NCBI RefSeq assembly: GCF_044755465.1
Contig: NZ_JBIVRB010000003.1
Location: forward strand, 310,001 to 374,000
Length of the DNA: 64,000 nucleotides
Direction: 5' to 3'
Source: Peterkaempfera sp044755465
GTDB lineage: Bacteria; Actinomycetota; Actinomycetes; Streptomycetales; Streptomycetaceae
Below, one piece after another: positions 54,034 to 62,905 of this stretch; position 1 is the stretch's first letter; each line of letters opens with the position of its first letter. The notes under the pieces are model-generated. The model was not told the origin of the DNA, did not search any database, and saw only the letters and a program-made list of their open reading frames with translations. Position numbers and translations under genes: made by a program.

Positions 54034-55860
54034 TCATCCGGCGGTACGGACCAGCGCGACCGAGGCGGGGGGAAGCGGCAGCCGGTCGGCGGGCCCGGCC
54101 GGGTCCGGCACTCCCGGGCTGTCGAAGGCGGCCAGGGTGGCGGCGTACCCGGCGCCCAGCGGGACCGAGCGGGGGACGGCCGACAGGTTGGCGGCGACCC
54201 GGTAGGGGCCCCGGTGGACCACCAGCCAGCGTTCGTCCTCGTCGTACGCCACCCGCACGGCGGACAGGTCGGGGTCGGTCAGGGCCGGGTGGGTGCGGCG
54301 CAGTCGCAGCAGGTCGCGGTACCAGCCGAGCAGCCGGGCGTGCGGCTCGCGGCCGGGCTCGGTCCAGTCGAGGGTGGAGGCCCGCACGGTCGCCGGGGAC
54401 TGCGGGTCGGGGATCTCGTCGCCCTGCCAGCCGTGCTCGGCGAACTCCCGGCGGCGGCCGCGCCGCACCGCCTCGGCCAACTCGGGGTCGGTGTGGTCGG
54501 TGAAGTACTGCCAGGGCGTGGTGGCGCCCCACTCCTCGCCCATGAACAGCATCGGGGTGAAGGGGGAGGTCAGCACCAGGGCGGCACCGGCGGCCAGCAG
54601 GCCGGGGGCGGTGGCGGCGGAGATCCGGTCGCCCAGCGCCCGGTTGCCGACCTGGTCGTGGGTCTGGAGGTAGCCGAGCAGCCGGTGGCCCGGGGTGCGG
54701 TGCCGGTCCAGCGGGCGGCCGTGGGTGCGCTGGCGGAAGGAGGACCAGGTGCCGTCGTGCAGCCAGCCCCGGGTGAGGGCCTTGGCGAGCGCCCCGAGCG
54801 GCCCGCTGGGGAGGGCGGCCACCGCGTCGGGCGGGCCGGTGGGACGGCCGGCGAAGTCGGCGTAGTAGCCCTGGGACTCACCGGTGAGCGCGGCGTGCAG
54901 CGCGTGGTGGAAGTCGTCGCTCCACTGGGCGGTCAGGCCGAGGCCGCCCGCGTCCCGGGAGGTGGTGGTGCGGGGGTCGTTGAGGTCGGACTCCGCGATC
55001 AGGAAGAGCGGCCGGCCGGTGGCGGCGGCCAGCCGGTCCACCTCGCGGGACAGCTCCTCCAGGAACGGGGTGGCGCGGTCGTCCGCCAGGGCGTGCACGG
55101 CGTCCAGCCGCAGGCCGTCCAGCCGGTAGTCGCGCAGCCAGGCGAGGGCGCTGCCGAGCAGGTAGCGGCGGACCTCGTCGGAGCCGGGCGCGTCCAGATT
55201 GACCGCCGAGCCCCAGGGGGTGTGGTGGCGGTCGGTGAAGTACGGGCCGAAGCGGGGCAGGTAGTTGCCGGCCGGGCCGAGGTGGTTGTGCACCACGTCC
55301 AGCACCACGCCCAGGCCCCTGCGGTGGGCGGCGTCCACGAACCGCTTGAGGCCGTCGGGCCCGCCGTACGGCTCGTGCACCGCCCACAGGCCGACGCCGT
55401 CGTAGCCCCAGCCGTGGCGGCCGGGGAAGGGGCAGACCGGCATCAGCTCGACCAGGTCCACGCCGAGGTCGACCAGATGGTCCAGCCGGTCGGCGGCGGC
55501 GTCGAAGGTGCCGGTCTCGGTAAAGGTGCCGATGTGCAGCTCGTACAGCACGCTGCCGGGCAGGGCGCGGCCCCGCCAGGGGGTGTCGGACCAGCGGAAG
55601 GCGGCGTGGTCGACCAGGCGGCTCGGGCCGTCGGGGCCGTGCGGCTGGCGGGCGGAGCGGGGGTCGGGCAGGGGTTCGCCGCCGTCCAGTCGGAAGGCGT
55701 AGTCGGAGCCGCCCGGGTCGGCGGGGGCGGTGGCCTGCCACCAGCCGGGGTGGTCGGGGCGCCGGTCCATGGGGTGGCGTACGCCGTCGACCTCTACCTC
55801 GACCTGCTGGGCGGCGGGGGCCCAGAGACGGAAGGTGCGGGGGGTGGCGGGGGCGGGCAT
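54034..55860 (-). CDS. treZ: Malto-oligosyltrehalose trehalohydrolase
   Basis: 608 residues from ATG 55860, AGGAG 7 nt upstream. Releases trehalose from maltooligosyl-trehalose made by TreY. Order: N-terminal carbohydrate-binding beta-domain ('RTFRLWAPAAQQVEVEVDG'), GH13 barrel with 'ELHIGTFTETGTFDAAADRL', 'DVVHNHLGPAGNYL', nucleophile D in 'LDGLRLDAVHALAD', acid E in 'FLIAESDLNDPR', 'LQTHDQVGNR' and 'LFMGEEWGATTPWQYFTDH'. Follows treY by 242 bp of G-rich low-complexity DNA holding an interspersed repeat, so co-transcription is uncertain. Confidence 0.96.
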   Translation of the reverse strand: MPAPATPRTFRLWAPAAQQVEVEVDGVRHPMDRRPDHPGWWQATAPADPGGSDYAFRLDGGEPLPDPRSARQPHGPDGPSRLVDHAAFRWSDTPWRGRALPGSVLYELHIGTFTETGTFDAAADRLDHLVDLGVDLVELMPVCPFPGRHGWGYDGVGLWAVHEPYGGPDGLKRFVDAAHRRGLGVVLDVVHNHLGPAGNYLPRFGPYFTDRHHTPWGSAVNLDAPGSDEVRRYLLGSALAWLRDYRLDGLRLDAVHALADDRATPFLEELSREVDRLAAATGRPLFLIAESDLNDPRTTTSRDAGGLGLTAQWSDDFHHALHAALTGESQGYYADFAGRPTGPPDAVAALPSGPLGALAKALTRGWLHDGTWSSFRQRTHGRPLDRHRTPGHRLLGYLQTHDQVGNRALGDRISAATAPGLLAAGAALVLTSPFTPMLFMGEEWGATTPWQYFTDHTDPELAEAVRRGRRREFAEHGWQGDEIPDPQSPATVRASTLDWTEPGREPHARLLGWYRDLLRLRRTHPALTDPDLSAVRVAYDEDERWLVVHRGPYRVAANLSAVPRSVPLGAGYAATLAAFDSPGVPDPAGPADRLPLPPASVALVRTAG

Positions 55861-56032
55861 GTGGGCTCCTCGGGCTCCTTGGGTGGGGGCGGTGGGTCTG
55901 GGTGGGGGCGGTGGGGGTCGGGGAGTGGGGGCGGTTCTTGGGGGGTTTGCGCACTGGGTGAGTGAGTGGGTGGGGGTGCTGGGGGTGGGTGGTGCTGATG
56001 GGTGGGTTTGCTGGAGGTGGGTGGGGGTTGTT

Positions 56033-56055
56033 CGCGCGGTTCCTCGCGCCCCTGG
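56033..56055 (+). repeat. Interspersed repeat, copy 3
   Basis: Perfect core GCGGTTCCTCGCGCCCCTGG (56036-56055) with CGC before it, in the 242-bp treY-treZ gap. The rest of that gap (55861-56102) is G/T-rich low-complexity sequence with no gene. Confidence 0.75.
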
Positions 56056-56102
56056 GTGGGTGGGGGGTGTTGTTGGGTTGGGTTTGTCGGGGTGGGTGGG
56101 GC

Positions 56103-58670
56103 TCAGGAGGTGAGGAGGGCGATGGGGAGGTGGGTGAGGAGGTCGGTGACGGGGAGGGGGCCGGGGGGGAAAGCACGGGCGGTGAGGAGGTCGGTCCAGG
56201 TGCCGGAGGGGGTGGGGGGCAGCGGTAGGACGGTGTCCGACCAGCCGCCGTGGTGGTGCAGGGCGTACGGGAGGCGGGTGGTGGCGGCGAGTACGTCGTC
56301 GCCCCTGCGGTAGGCGAGCAGGTGGTGCGCGGCGGCGCCGGTGGCGGCCAGCGGGGTGTGGGCGGCGGCGGGTCCGAAGGAGTGCGGGCGGTCGCGGCGC
56401 AGCCGCAGGGCGGTGGCGGTGAGGTGCAGCTTCTCGGCGGCCAGGCCGTGCGGCGCGGCGCCGCCGTCGAGGGCGGCGAGCCGGTCGGCCAGGGCGGCGA
56501 GGTCGACGGGGTGGCGGTTGTCGGGGTCGACCAGGGTGCGCAGCGGTTCCTCGCTGCCCTGGTAGACGTCGGGCACGCCGGGGACGGTGAGGTGCAGCAG
56601 GGCGGCGGAGAGGGTGTTGCTGCGCGCGTACGGATCGGTGGACTCGACGAACGCGGCGACCCGGGCGACGAGCCCGGGATCGGCCAGCACCGCGCGGGCG
56701 TACCGCTCCAACGCCTGTTCGAAGTCGGCGTCGGGCTCGGTCCACGAGGTCTGCCGGTCGGCCTCCCGTACCGACTTCAGCAGCGAAGCGACCAGCCGAT
56801 CGGCGTCGATCGGCCAGGCGGCGACCAGGGTCTGCCACAGCAGGTACTCGGCGGCGGCGCCGGGGTGCGGGCCGCTGCGGTGGCGGGCGGCCGCTTCGGA
56901 CCAGCCCCGGTGTGCCTCGGCCCAGGCGGCGGGCTGCTCGGCCAGTACGGTCAGCCGGGCGCGGGCATCGGCGCTGCGCTTGGTGTCATGGGTGGAGAGC
57001 ACGGCCAGGCCGGTGGGCCAGTGCCGCTGGATGTGCGCGCACCAGGCGTGGAACTCCGCCGGGTCGGTGCCGGGGCGGCCGGGGTCGCCGCCGACCTCGT
57101 TCAGCGAGAGCAGCGGGTACCAGCGGTAGAAGGTCTTGTCCTCCAGCCCCTTGGCGGCGGCGGCGGAACAGGTCTGGGCGAACCGGGCGGCGAACTCGTC
57201 GCGGGCCGGCCCCCGGCCGAGCCGCCCCAGGGCCAGGTCCCGGACGGTGGTCAGTGCGGCGGCGAGCTGCTGCTCGTCGGAGGGCGCCGGGTCGGGGTCG
57301 GCCGGGGTGGTGAGCGGCGGCCCGGCGGCGGGGGCGGCGTCGGCGAGGTCGGCCAGTACCGCCGCCGCCTGCGCGGGGGCGGGTTCGCCGGGCACCACGT
57401 ACGGCCGGTACACGGGGTGGGCGGCGACGAGCTGGGCGACGGCCTCGGTGAGGGCCCAGTCGGGGTGGTCGCGCAGCCGGGTGTCGGCCGGGTCCTCGGT
57501 GCAGGCGCGGGCGGCGGTGCGGCCCAACCGGGCGATCTCGGCGGCCAGCTCGCGGCGGACGACCTCGCGGCGGCCGTCGGCGGCGGCGTGCGGGTAGTCG
57601 GTGGGGCGGTCCGGGCCGGCTGCCGGGGCGAGGGTGGGGGCGGCGTCCCGGGTGATCCGCCGTACGCCGTCGCGGTCGGTCAGTACGCCGTCGATGCGGC
57701 GCAGCGCGTCGTACCCGGTGGTGCCGGCGCACGGCCAGTCGGCGGGCAGCCGCTCGTCGCCGGTGAGGATCTTCTCCACCACCGTCCAGGCGCCGCCGGT
57801 CGCCTCCGCGAGCCGCCGCAGATAGCCGCGCGGGTCGGTGAGCCCGTCGGGGTGGTCGATGCGGAAGCCGTCCAGCACGCCGTCCGCGTACAGCCGCAGC
57901 AGCACGCCGTGGGTGGCGCGGAAGACCTCGGGGTCCTCGGTGCGGACCGCGATCAGGTCGTTGACGGTGAAGAAGCGGCGGTAGTTGAGGTCGGTGCGGG
58001 CCAGCCGCCACCACGCCAGGCGGTACCACTGGTGGTCGAGCAGTTCGGGCAGCGGCAGGTGCTCGGTGCCGGGGCGCAGCGGGAAGGTGTGGTCGTGGTA
58101 GCGCAGTACCGGTTCAGCGGTGCCGCCGTCGGCGTCCGGGTGCGGGACGGCGAGCTTGCCGACGGAGAGCTGGTCCAGCACGGCGCCGAGCCGGTCACCG
58201 AGCAGCGGCAGCAGCACCCGCCCCCGCTGGGGGGCGTCGGGCGGGCCGGGCTGGGCGGTCCAGTCGACGTCGAACCAGCGGGCGTACGGGGAGTCGGGCC
58301 CGTCGCGCAGTACGTGCCAGAGCGGACGGTTGAGGTGTTCGGGGGCGGGCAGCGCCATGTGGTTGGGGACGGTGTCCGCGATCAGCCGCAGGCCGTGGGT
58401 GTGCGCCCGGTCGGCCAGGGCGCGCAGGGCCGACTCACCGCCCAGCTGCTCGCTGACCCGGGTGTGGTCCACGGTGTCGTAGCCGTGGGTGGAGCCGGGG
58501 GTGGCCTCCAGCAGGGGGGAGAGGTGGAGGTGGGAGACGCCGAGTGCGGCGAGGTAGGGGACGGCCGCGGCGGCGTCGTGGAGGGTGAAGCCGGGCTGAA
58601 GCTGGAGCCGGTAGGTGGCGGTCGGGGTGGGGCGGCGGCCGGGCTCGGGCGCGGGGGCGGCGGCTGTCAT
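56103..58670 (-). CDS. treY: Malto-oligosyltrehalose synthase
   Basis: 855 residues from ATG 58670. Isomerises the reducing-end alpha-1,4 bond of maltooligosaccharides to alpha,alpha-1,1. GH13: 'ATYRLQLQPGFTLHDAAAAV', 'YLAALGVSHLHLSPLLEATP', 'GSTHGYDTVDHTRVSEQLGG', 'LIADTVPNHMAL', nucleophile in 'LDGFRIDHPDGLTDP', acid in 'TVVEKILTGDERLP', 'STHDTKRSADARARL', and 'PDVYQGSEEPLRTLVDPDNRHP'. No ribosome-binding site; on the minus strand TAGGCA (58678-58683) ends 7 nt before the ATG, so it may be leaderless. Confidence 0.96.
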   Translation of the reverse strand: MTAAAPAPEPGRRPTPTATYRLQLQPGFTLHDAAAAVPYLAALGVSHLHLSPLLEATPGSTHGYDTVDHTRVSEQLGGESALRALADRAHTHGLRLIADTVPNHMALPAPEHLNRPLWHVLRDGPDSPYARWFDVDWTAQPGPPDAPQRGRVLLPLLGDRLGAVLDQLSVGKLAVPHPDADGGTAEPVLRYHDHTFPLRPGTEHLPLPELLDHQWYRLAWWRLARTDLNYRRFFTVNDLIAVRTEDPEVFRATHGVLLRLYADGVLDGFRIDHPDGLTDPRGYLRRLAEATGGAWTVVEKILTGDERLPADWPCAGTTGYDALRRIDGVLTDRDGVRRITRDAAPTLAPAAGPDRPTDYPHAAADGRREVVRRELAAEIARLGRTAARACTEDPADTRLRDHPDWALTEAVAQLVAAHPVYRPYVVPGEPAPAQAAAVLADLADAAPAAGPPLTTPADPDPAPSDEQQLAAALTTVRDLALGRLGRGPARDEFAARFAQTCSAAAAKGLEDKTFYRWYPLLSLNEVGGDPGRPGTDPAEFHAWCAHIQRHWPTGLAVLSTHDTKRSADARARLTVLAEQPAAWAEAHRGWSEAAARHRSGPHPGAAAEYLLWQTLVAAWPIDADRLVASLLKSVREADRQTSWTEPDADFEQALERYARAVLADPGLVARVAAFVESTDPYARSNTLSAALLHLTVPGVPDVYQGSEEPLRTLVDPDNRHPVDLAALADRLAALDGGAAPHGLAAEKLHLTATALRLRRDRPHSFGPAAAHTPLAATGAAAHHLLAYRRGDDVLAATTRLPYALHHHGGWSDTVLPLPPTPSGTWTDLLTARAFPPGPLPVTDLLTHLPIALLTS

Positions 58671-58825
58671 GTGCCCATGCCTACCCGGTGCGGCTCGGAT
58701 GCACATCCCGGCGGCGTCGGTCGGGCGATGGTGGGTGCTCCTCCGTGGTGCGAGGGGGTGGGCGGGGGTTCTGTCGGGGCGGTGGGGGGCGTTGTGGGCT
58801 GGTTTCCGGTGGGTGGGTGGTTGTT

Positions 58826-58848
58826 CGCGCGGTTCCTCGTGCCCCTGG
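58826..58848 (+). repeat. Interspersed repeat, copy 4
   Basis: CGCGCGGTTCCTCGTGCCCC then TGG; one substitution from the core. In the 58671-58972 gap between treY and glgX, which otherwise is G-rich with no gene. Confidence 0.75.
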
Positions 58849-58901
58849 GGTGGTGCGTGGTTGGGCGGGGGATTTCGGTGGGGGCGGGTGGGTGGCTGGG
58901 G

Positions 58902-58923
58902 GCGCGGTTCCTCGCGCCCCTGG
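58902..58923 (+). repeat. Interspersed repeat, copy 5
   Basis: Perfect core GCGGTTCCTCGCGCCCCTGG at 58904-58923 in the same gap and orientation as copy 4, 76 bp away. Confidence 0.75.
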
Positions 58924-58972
58924 AAGGCACGGGGTGGGCGCGGGGAGTTCGGTGCGGGCGGGTGTGAGGCGG

Positions 58973-61138
58973 TCAGGCGGGGCGTTGCAGGACTGTCAGG
59001 GAGCGGTCGGCCAGGCGGAGTCGGTCGCCGGCCTTCACCCTGGTGCCGGCGCCCGGGGCGATGGTGCCGGGCAGGGCGGTGTCGACGATCACCTGCCACT
59101 CGCGGCCGTGGTTGACCGGGACGACGAAGTCCAGCGGCTCGTAGTGGGCGTTGAACATCAGCAGGAAGGAGTCATCGATGATCTTGCCGCCGCGCCGGTC
59201 CGGCTCGGAGATGGCGTAGCCGTTGAGGAAGACGGTGAGCGACTTGGCGTACGACGCCTTCCAGTCCCGGTCCGCCATCTCGGCGCCGCCCGGGGTGAAC
59301 CAGGCGATGTCGGAGAGGTCGTCGTGGGTGCCGGAGACCGGACGGCCGTGGAAGAAGCGGCGCCGCCGGAAGACCGGGTGGTCCCGGCGGAGCCAGACCA
59401 TGGCCCGGGTGAACTCCAGCAGCTGCGCCGCCGGGTCGTCCGCCGCCGGGGCCCGGCTGCCGGAGGTGGTCTGCGGCGCTTGGACCACGGACTTCGGCCA
59501 GTGCACCCAGGCCAGCTCGCTGTCCTGGCAGTAGGCGTTGTTGTTGCCGTGCTGGGTGCGGCCCAGCTCGTCGCCGTGCGAGATCATCGGCACGCCCTGG
59601 GAGAGCATCAGGGTGGCGATGAAGTTGCGCTGCTGGCGGGCGCGCAGCTCCCGAACACCGGGGTCGCGGCTGTCGCCCTCGGCGCCGCAGTTCCACGACC
59701 GGTTGAAGCTCTCGCCGTCCCGGTTGTCCTCGCCGTTGGCGTCGTTGTGCTTGTCGTTGTACGAGACCAGGTCGCGCAGGGTGAAGCCGTCGTGGCAGGT
59801 GACGAAGTTGATCGAGGCGATGGGCCGGCGCCCGTCGTCCTGGTACAGGTCGGAGGAGCCGGTCAGCCGGGAGCCGAACTCCGCGAGCGTGGCGTTCTCC
59901 CCGCGCCACAGGTCGCGGACGGTGTCGCGGTACTTGCCGTTCCACTCGGTCCACAGCGGCGGGAAGTTGCCCACCTGGTAGCCGCCCTCGCCCACGTCCC
60001 ACGGCTCCGCGATCAGCTTCACCTGGGAGACCACCGGGTCCTGCTGGACCAGGTCGAAGAAGGACGACAGCCGGTCGACCTCGTGGAACTGCCGGGCCAG
60101 GGTGGCGGCCAGGTCGAAGCGGAAGCCGTCCACGTGCATCTCGGTGACCCAGTAGCGCAGCGAATCCATGATCAGCTGGAGCACGTGCGGGCTGCGCATC
60201 AGCAGGCTGTTGCCGGTGCCGGTGGTGTCCTCGTAGTAGCGCTTGTCCTCGGCCAGCCGGTAGTAGTTGTCGTTGTCCAGGCCCCGGAAGGACAGCGTGG
60301 GGCCCAGGTGGTTGCCCTCGGCGGTGTGGTTGTAGACCACGTCCAGGATCACTTCGATGCCGGCCGCGTGCAGCGCCTTGACCATCGACTTGAACTCCTG
60401 CACCTGCGGCCCCCGGTCGCCCAGCGAGGAGTACGCGCCGTGCGGGGCGAAGAAGCCGAGGGTGTTGTAGCCCCAGTAGTTGGACAGCCCCATGTCCACC
60501 AGCCGGTGGTCGTGGACGAACTGGTGGACCGGCATCAGCTCGATCGCGGTCACCCCCAGGTCCACCAGGTGCTCGATCACCGCCGGGTGGGCGATCCCGG
60601 CGTAGCTGCCCCGGATCTCCTCCGGGATGCCCGGGTGCAGCCTGGTCAGGCCCTTCACATGGGCCTCGTACAGCACCGTGCGGTGGTAGTCGGTGCGCGG
60701 CGGGCGGTCGTTGCCCCAGTCGAAGTAGGGGTTGATCACCACCGAGTGCATGGTGTGCGGGGCGGAGTCCAGGTCGTTGCGCCGCTCCGGGGAGCCGAAG
60801 TGGTAGCCGTAGACCGACTCGTCCCAGTCGATGGAGCCGCTCATCGCCTTGGCGTACGGGTCGAGCAGCAGCTTGGCGCTGTTGCAGCGGTGCCCGTTCT
60901 CCGGTTCGTACGGCCCGTGGACGCGGAAGCCGTAGCGCTGGCCCGGCTGCACGCCTGGCACATAGGCGTGCCGTACGAAGGCGTCGGTCTCCCGCAGTTC
61001 GACCGCCGTCTCCGACCCGTCGTCTCCGACCAGGCAGAGCTCGATCCGGTCGGCGGCCTCGGAGAAGACCGCGAAGTTGGTGCCGGCCCCGTCGTAGGTG
61101 GCACCGAGGGGGTACGGATGTCCCGGCCAGACCTGCAT
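58973..61138 (-). CDS. glgX: Glycogen debranching enzyme GlgX/TreX
   Basis: 721 residues from ATG 61138, AAAGAGGGAC 4 nt upstream. Cleaves alpha-1,6 branches of glycogen, feeding linear chains to TreY. N-terminal CBM48-like 'GHPYPLGATYDGAGTNFAVF', GH13 barrel: 'VLYEAHVKGLTRLHPGIPEE', 'NYWGYNTLGFFAPHGAYSS', 'LDVVYNHTAEGNHLGPTLSF', nucleophile in 'VDGFRFDLAATLAR', acid in 'KLIAEPWDVGEGGYQVG', 'FVTCHDGFTLRDLVSYNDKHN' and 'MISHGDELGRTQHGNNNAY'. Length is as expected. Probably regulated together with treYZ, though each gap contains repeats. Confidence 0.97.
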   Translation of the reverse strand: MQVWPGHPYPLGATYDGAGTNFAVFSEAADRIELCLVGDDGSETAVELRETDAFVRHAYVPGVQPGQRYGFRVHGPYEPENGHRCNSAKLLLDPYAKAMSGSIDWDESVYGYHFGSPERRNDLDSAPHTMHSVVINPYFDWGNDRPPRTDYHRTVLYEAHVKGLTRLHPGIPEEIRGSYAGIAHPAVIEHLVDLGVTAIELMPVHQFVHDHRLVDMGLSNYWGYNTLGFFAPHGAYSSLGDRGPQVQEFKSMVKALHAAGIEVILDVVYNHTAEGNHLGPTLSFRGLDNDNYYRLAEDKRYYEDTTGTGNSLLMRSPHVLQLIMDSLRYWVTEMHVDGFRFDLAATLARQFHEVDRLSSFFDLVQQDPVVSQVKLIAEPWDVGEGGYQVGNFPPLWTEWNGKYRDTVRDLWRGENATLAEFGSRLTGSSDLYQDDGRRPIASINFVTCHDGFTLRDLVSYNDKHNDANGEDNRDGESFNRSWNCGAEGDSRDPGVRELRARQQRNFIATLMLSQGVPMISHGDELGRTQHGNNNAYCQDSELAWVHWPKSVVQAPQTTSGSRAPAADDPAAQLLEFTRAMVWLRRDHPVFRRRRFFHGRPVSGTHDDLSDIAWFTPGGAEMADRDWKASYAKSLTVFLNGYAISEPDRRGGKIIDDSFLLMFNAHYEPLDFVVPVNHGREWQVIVDTALPGTIAPGAGTRVKAGDRLRLADRSLTVLQRPA

Positions 61139-61578
61139 CGTCCCTCTTTCCAGTCGTCACCGCGGCGGACAGCTGCCCGGTCCGTGCTCTCGCGCGCCTG
61201 CCCGGTGGCGCCGGGCGGCATGTGTCGCCCCCCGCCGTCCCGTGCCGTCGGACGCAGCCGCCGAACACGACCGCGGACCGCCGCCACCGACCCGCGCACC
61301 GCCCGGGGCCGCGTCGGACGGCACCCGGTCCCATCGCATACTCGCTGACCGGCGGCCCGAACTGACGCCCTTTCGCCATGCATTCGCCCGAACGAGTGTC
61401 TTATCCGTGCGAAACACCCGGCGGCGGCCCGCACCGGCGGCCCGGCCGCCGCCGCGTGTCGTGCCCGCCCCGCAGCCCGCAGCCCGCCCGCGCAGTCCGG
61501 GCTGCCGATCCGGGTGCGGTCGGGACGGCGGCGAAGTACCCTTGATCGTCCGCACAGCAGGGGAGGGTGAGGTACTCC

Positions 61579-62808
61579 ATGGTGGTGCCCGCCGACGGGG
61601 GTGTCGCGGGAGGTACTACGGCGCGGGGTGACGCGCCGACGGCAGCCACCAGGGCGGCCGGGGCCGGCCACGCCGCCCCCCGGCCCGGCCAGAGCCCGCC
61701 GGCCGGGCCGGTCTGGGAGCCCGCCGCCTGGGAGGAGGCCCGGCAGCGGGTGCGCCGGGCCGGTCGCGCCTACGTCTGGCTCAACCTGGTCGAGCAGCGG
61801 ATGCGCTCCCTGGTCTCCGAGGTGCTGCGCCCGGTCTACGAGCCCGCCCACGGCGAGGACTGGGTCACCGCCGCCGCCGGGCCGGTCGGCGAGGAGTGGG
61901 CGCACCGGGCTGGGGCGGTCCGCGAGGTCAGCCGCCGCAAGGGCTATCTGCTCGACCCCGCCGACGACCAGCTGGTGGTCTTCCTGACGCTGCCTCAGCT
62001 GCGCGAGCTGATGGTGCAGCACTGGGCCTGCTTCGAAACCCACCTCGCGGACCGGCGCGAGGTGGAGATGGCGCTGGACGAGCTGGAGGTCGCCCGGCAC
62101 GTGGTCTCCCGCAACCGCGCGCTGTCCGAGACGGTGCTGGCCCAGGCGGAGCGGGCGGCGGCCCGGCTGCTCGCCCTGCTGGACGGCGGCCCCGCGGCGG
62201 TCGGCACCCCCGGCGACATCGTCGAGGAGCTGGTCGGGGACCGCTACGCCGACGTGGTCGCGGTGCACTCCGACCGGGTCCGGCTACAGCGCGACCTCCC
62301 GGTGGAGGAGCTGCTCGCCGGGGCGCGCCGACTGGACGCCGTCGGCATCGGCCTGAGCATGCTCTGCCAGAACTTCACCGGCAGGCGGCTGGTCCGGCTG
62401 GCGGCCGAGGGCTGCCGGATGCGGCTGCTCTTCCTCAATCCGGCCAGCAGCGCGGTGCGCAGACGCGAACGCGAACTGGGCCTGGGGCGCGGGGAGCTGG
62501 CCAAGGCGGTCGAGACCAACATCATGCATGTGCGCCGGGTCCGCGCCCGGCTGCGGGACCCGGCCGGCCTGGAGATCCGGGTCTTCGACGAGACTCCCCG
62601 CTTCACCGCCTACCTGGTCGACGGCGGCCGCCCGCAGAGCCTCGCGGTGGTCCAGCCGTATCTGCGGCGGGCCCGGGGCATGGAGTCGCCCGCCCTGGTG
62701 CTGCGCGGCGCCGACCGCACCGCCGAGGCGGCGGCCGAGCCCGGCCTGCTGGACGTCTACCGCGAGGAGTTCGAGGGCGTCTGGGCCGACTCCCGGCCGG
62801 TCTCCTGA
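61579..62808 (+). CDS. SAV2148-type HEPN domain protein
   Basis: 409 residues from ATG 61579, with GAGG 6 nt upstream; GTG 61567 would add four residues. A disordered N-terminus (1-45) precedes an alpha-helical HEPN-like part: 'ARQRVRRAGRAYVWLNLVEQ', then R84-x6-H91 ('RPVYEPAH'), which fits the R-x4-6-H motif of HEPN ribonucleases. 'DQLVVFLTLPQLRELMVQHW' follows. The C-terminal part ('LDAVGIGLSMLCQNFTGRRL', 'CRMRLLFLNPASSAVRRRE', 'EIRVFDETPRFTAYLVDGG') resembles a phospholipase-D-like fold. I recall the family as SAV2148 HEPN. Function unknown; next to an exonuclease gene. Confidence 0.85.
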   Translation: MVVPADGGVAGGTTARGDAPTAATRAAGAGHAAPRPGQSPPAGPVWEPAAWEEARQRVRRAGRAYVWLNLVEQRMRSLVSEVLRPVYEPAHGEDWVTAAAGPVGEEWAHRAGAVREVSRRKGYLLDPADDQLVVFLTLPQLRELMVQHWACFETHLADRREVEMALDELEVARHVVSRNRALSETVLAQAERAAARLLALLDGGPAAVGTPGDIVEELVGDRYADVVAVHSDRVRLQRDLPVEELLAGARRLDAVGIGLSMLCQNFTGRRLVRLAAEGCRMRLLFLNPASSAVRRRERELGLGRGELAKAVETNIMHVRRVRARLRDPAGLEIRVFDETPRFTAYLVDGGRPQSLAVVQPYLRRARGMESPALVLRGADRTAEAAAEPGLLDVYREEFEGVWADSRPVS

Positions 62809-62816
62809 CCCCCGCC

Positions 62817-62835
62817 GGCCGCCCGGAGGGCGGCC
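62817..62835 (+). terminator. Hairpin after the HEPN gene
   Basis: GGCCGCCC (62817-62824) / GGGCGGCC (62828-62835), loop GGA, 8 bp after the stop. Confidence 0.55.
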
Positions 62836-62905
62836 CCGTGGTCGGAATGTCAGAGGGCCACGCGATGATGGTTGCTCACGGGGGCCGCACGAGAGGACGC
62901 CGCAG

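Noticed and set aside
56250..58967. 905-codon rightward frame opposite treY
   Set aside because: Antisense of a complete GH13 enzyme; Gly/Val-rich low-complexity translation.
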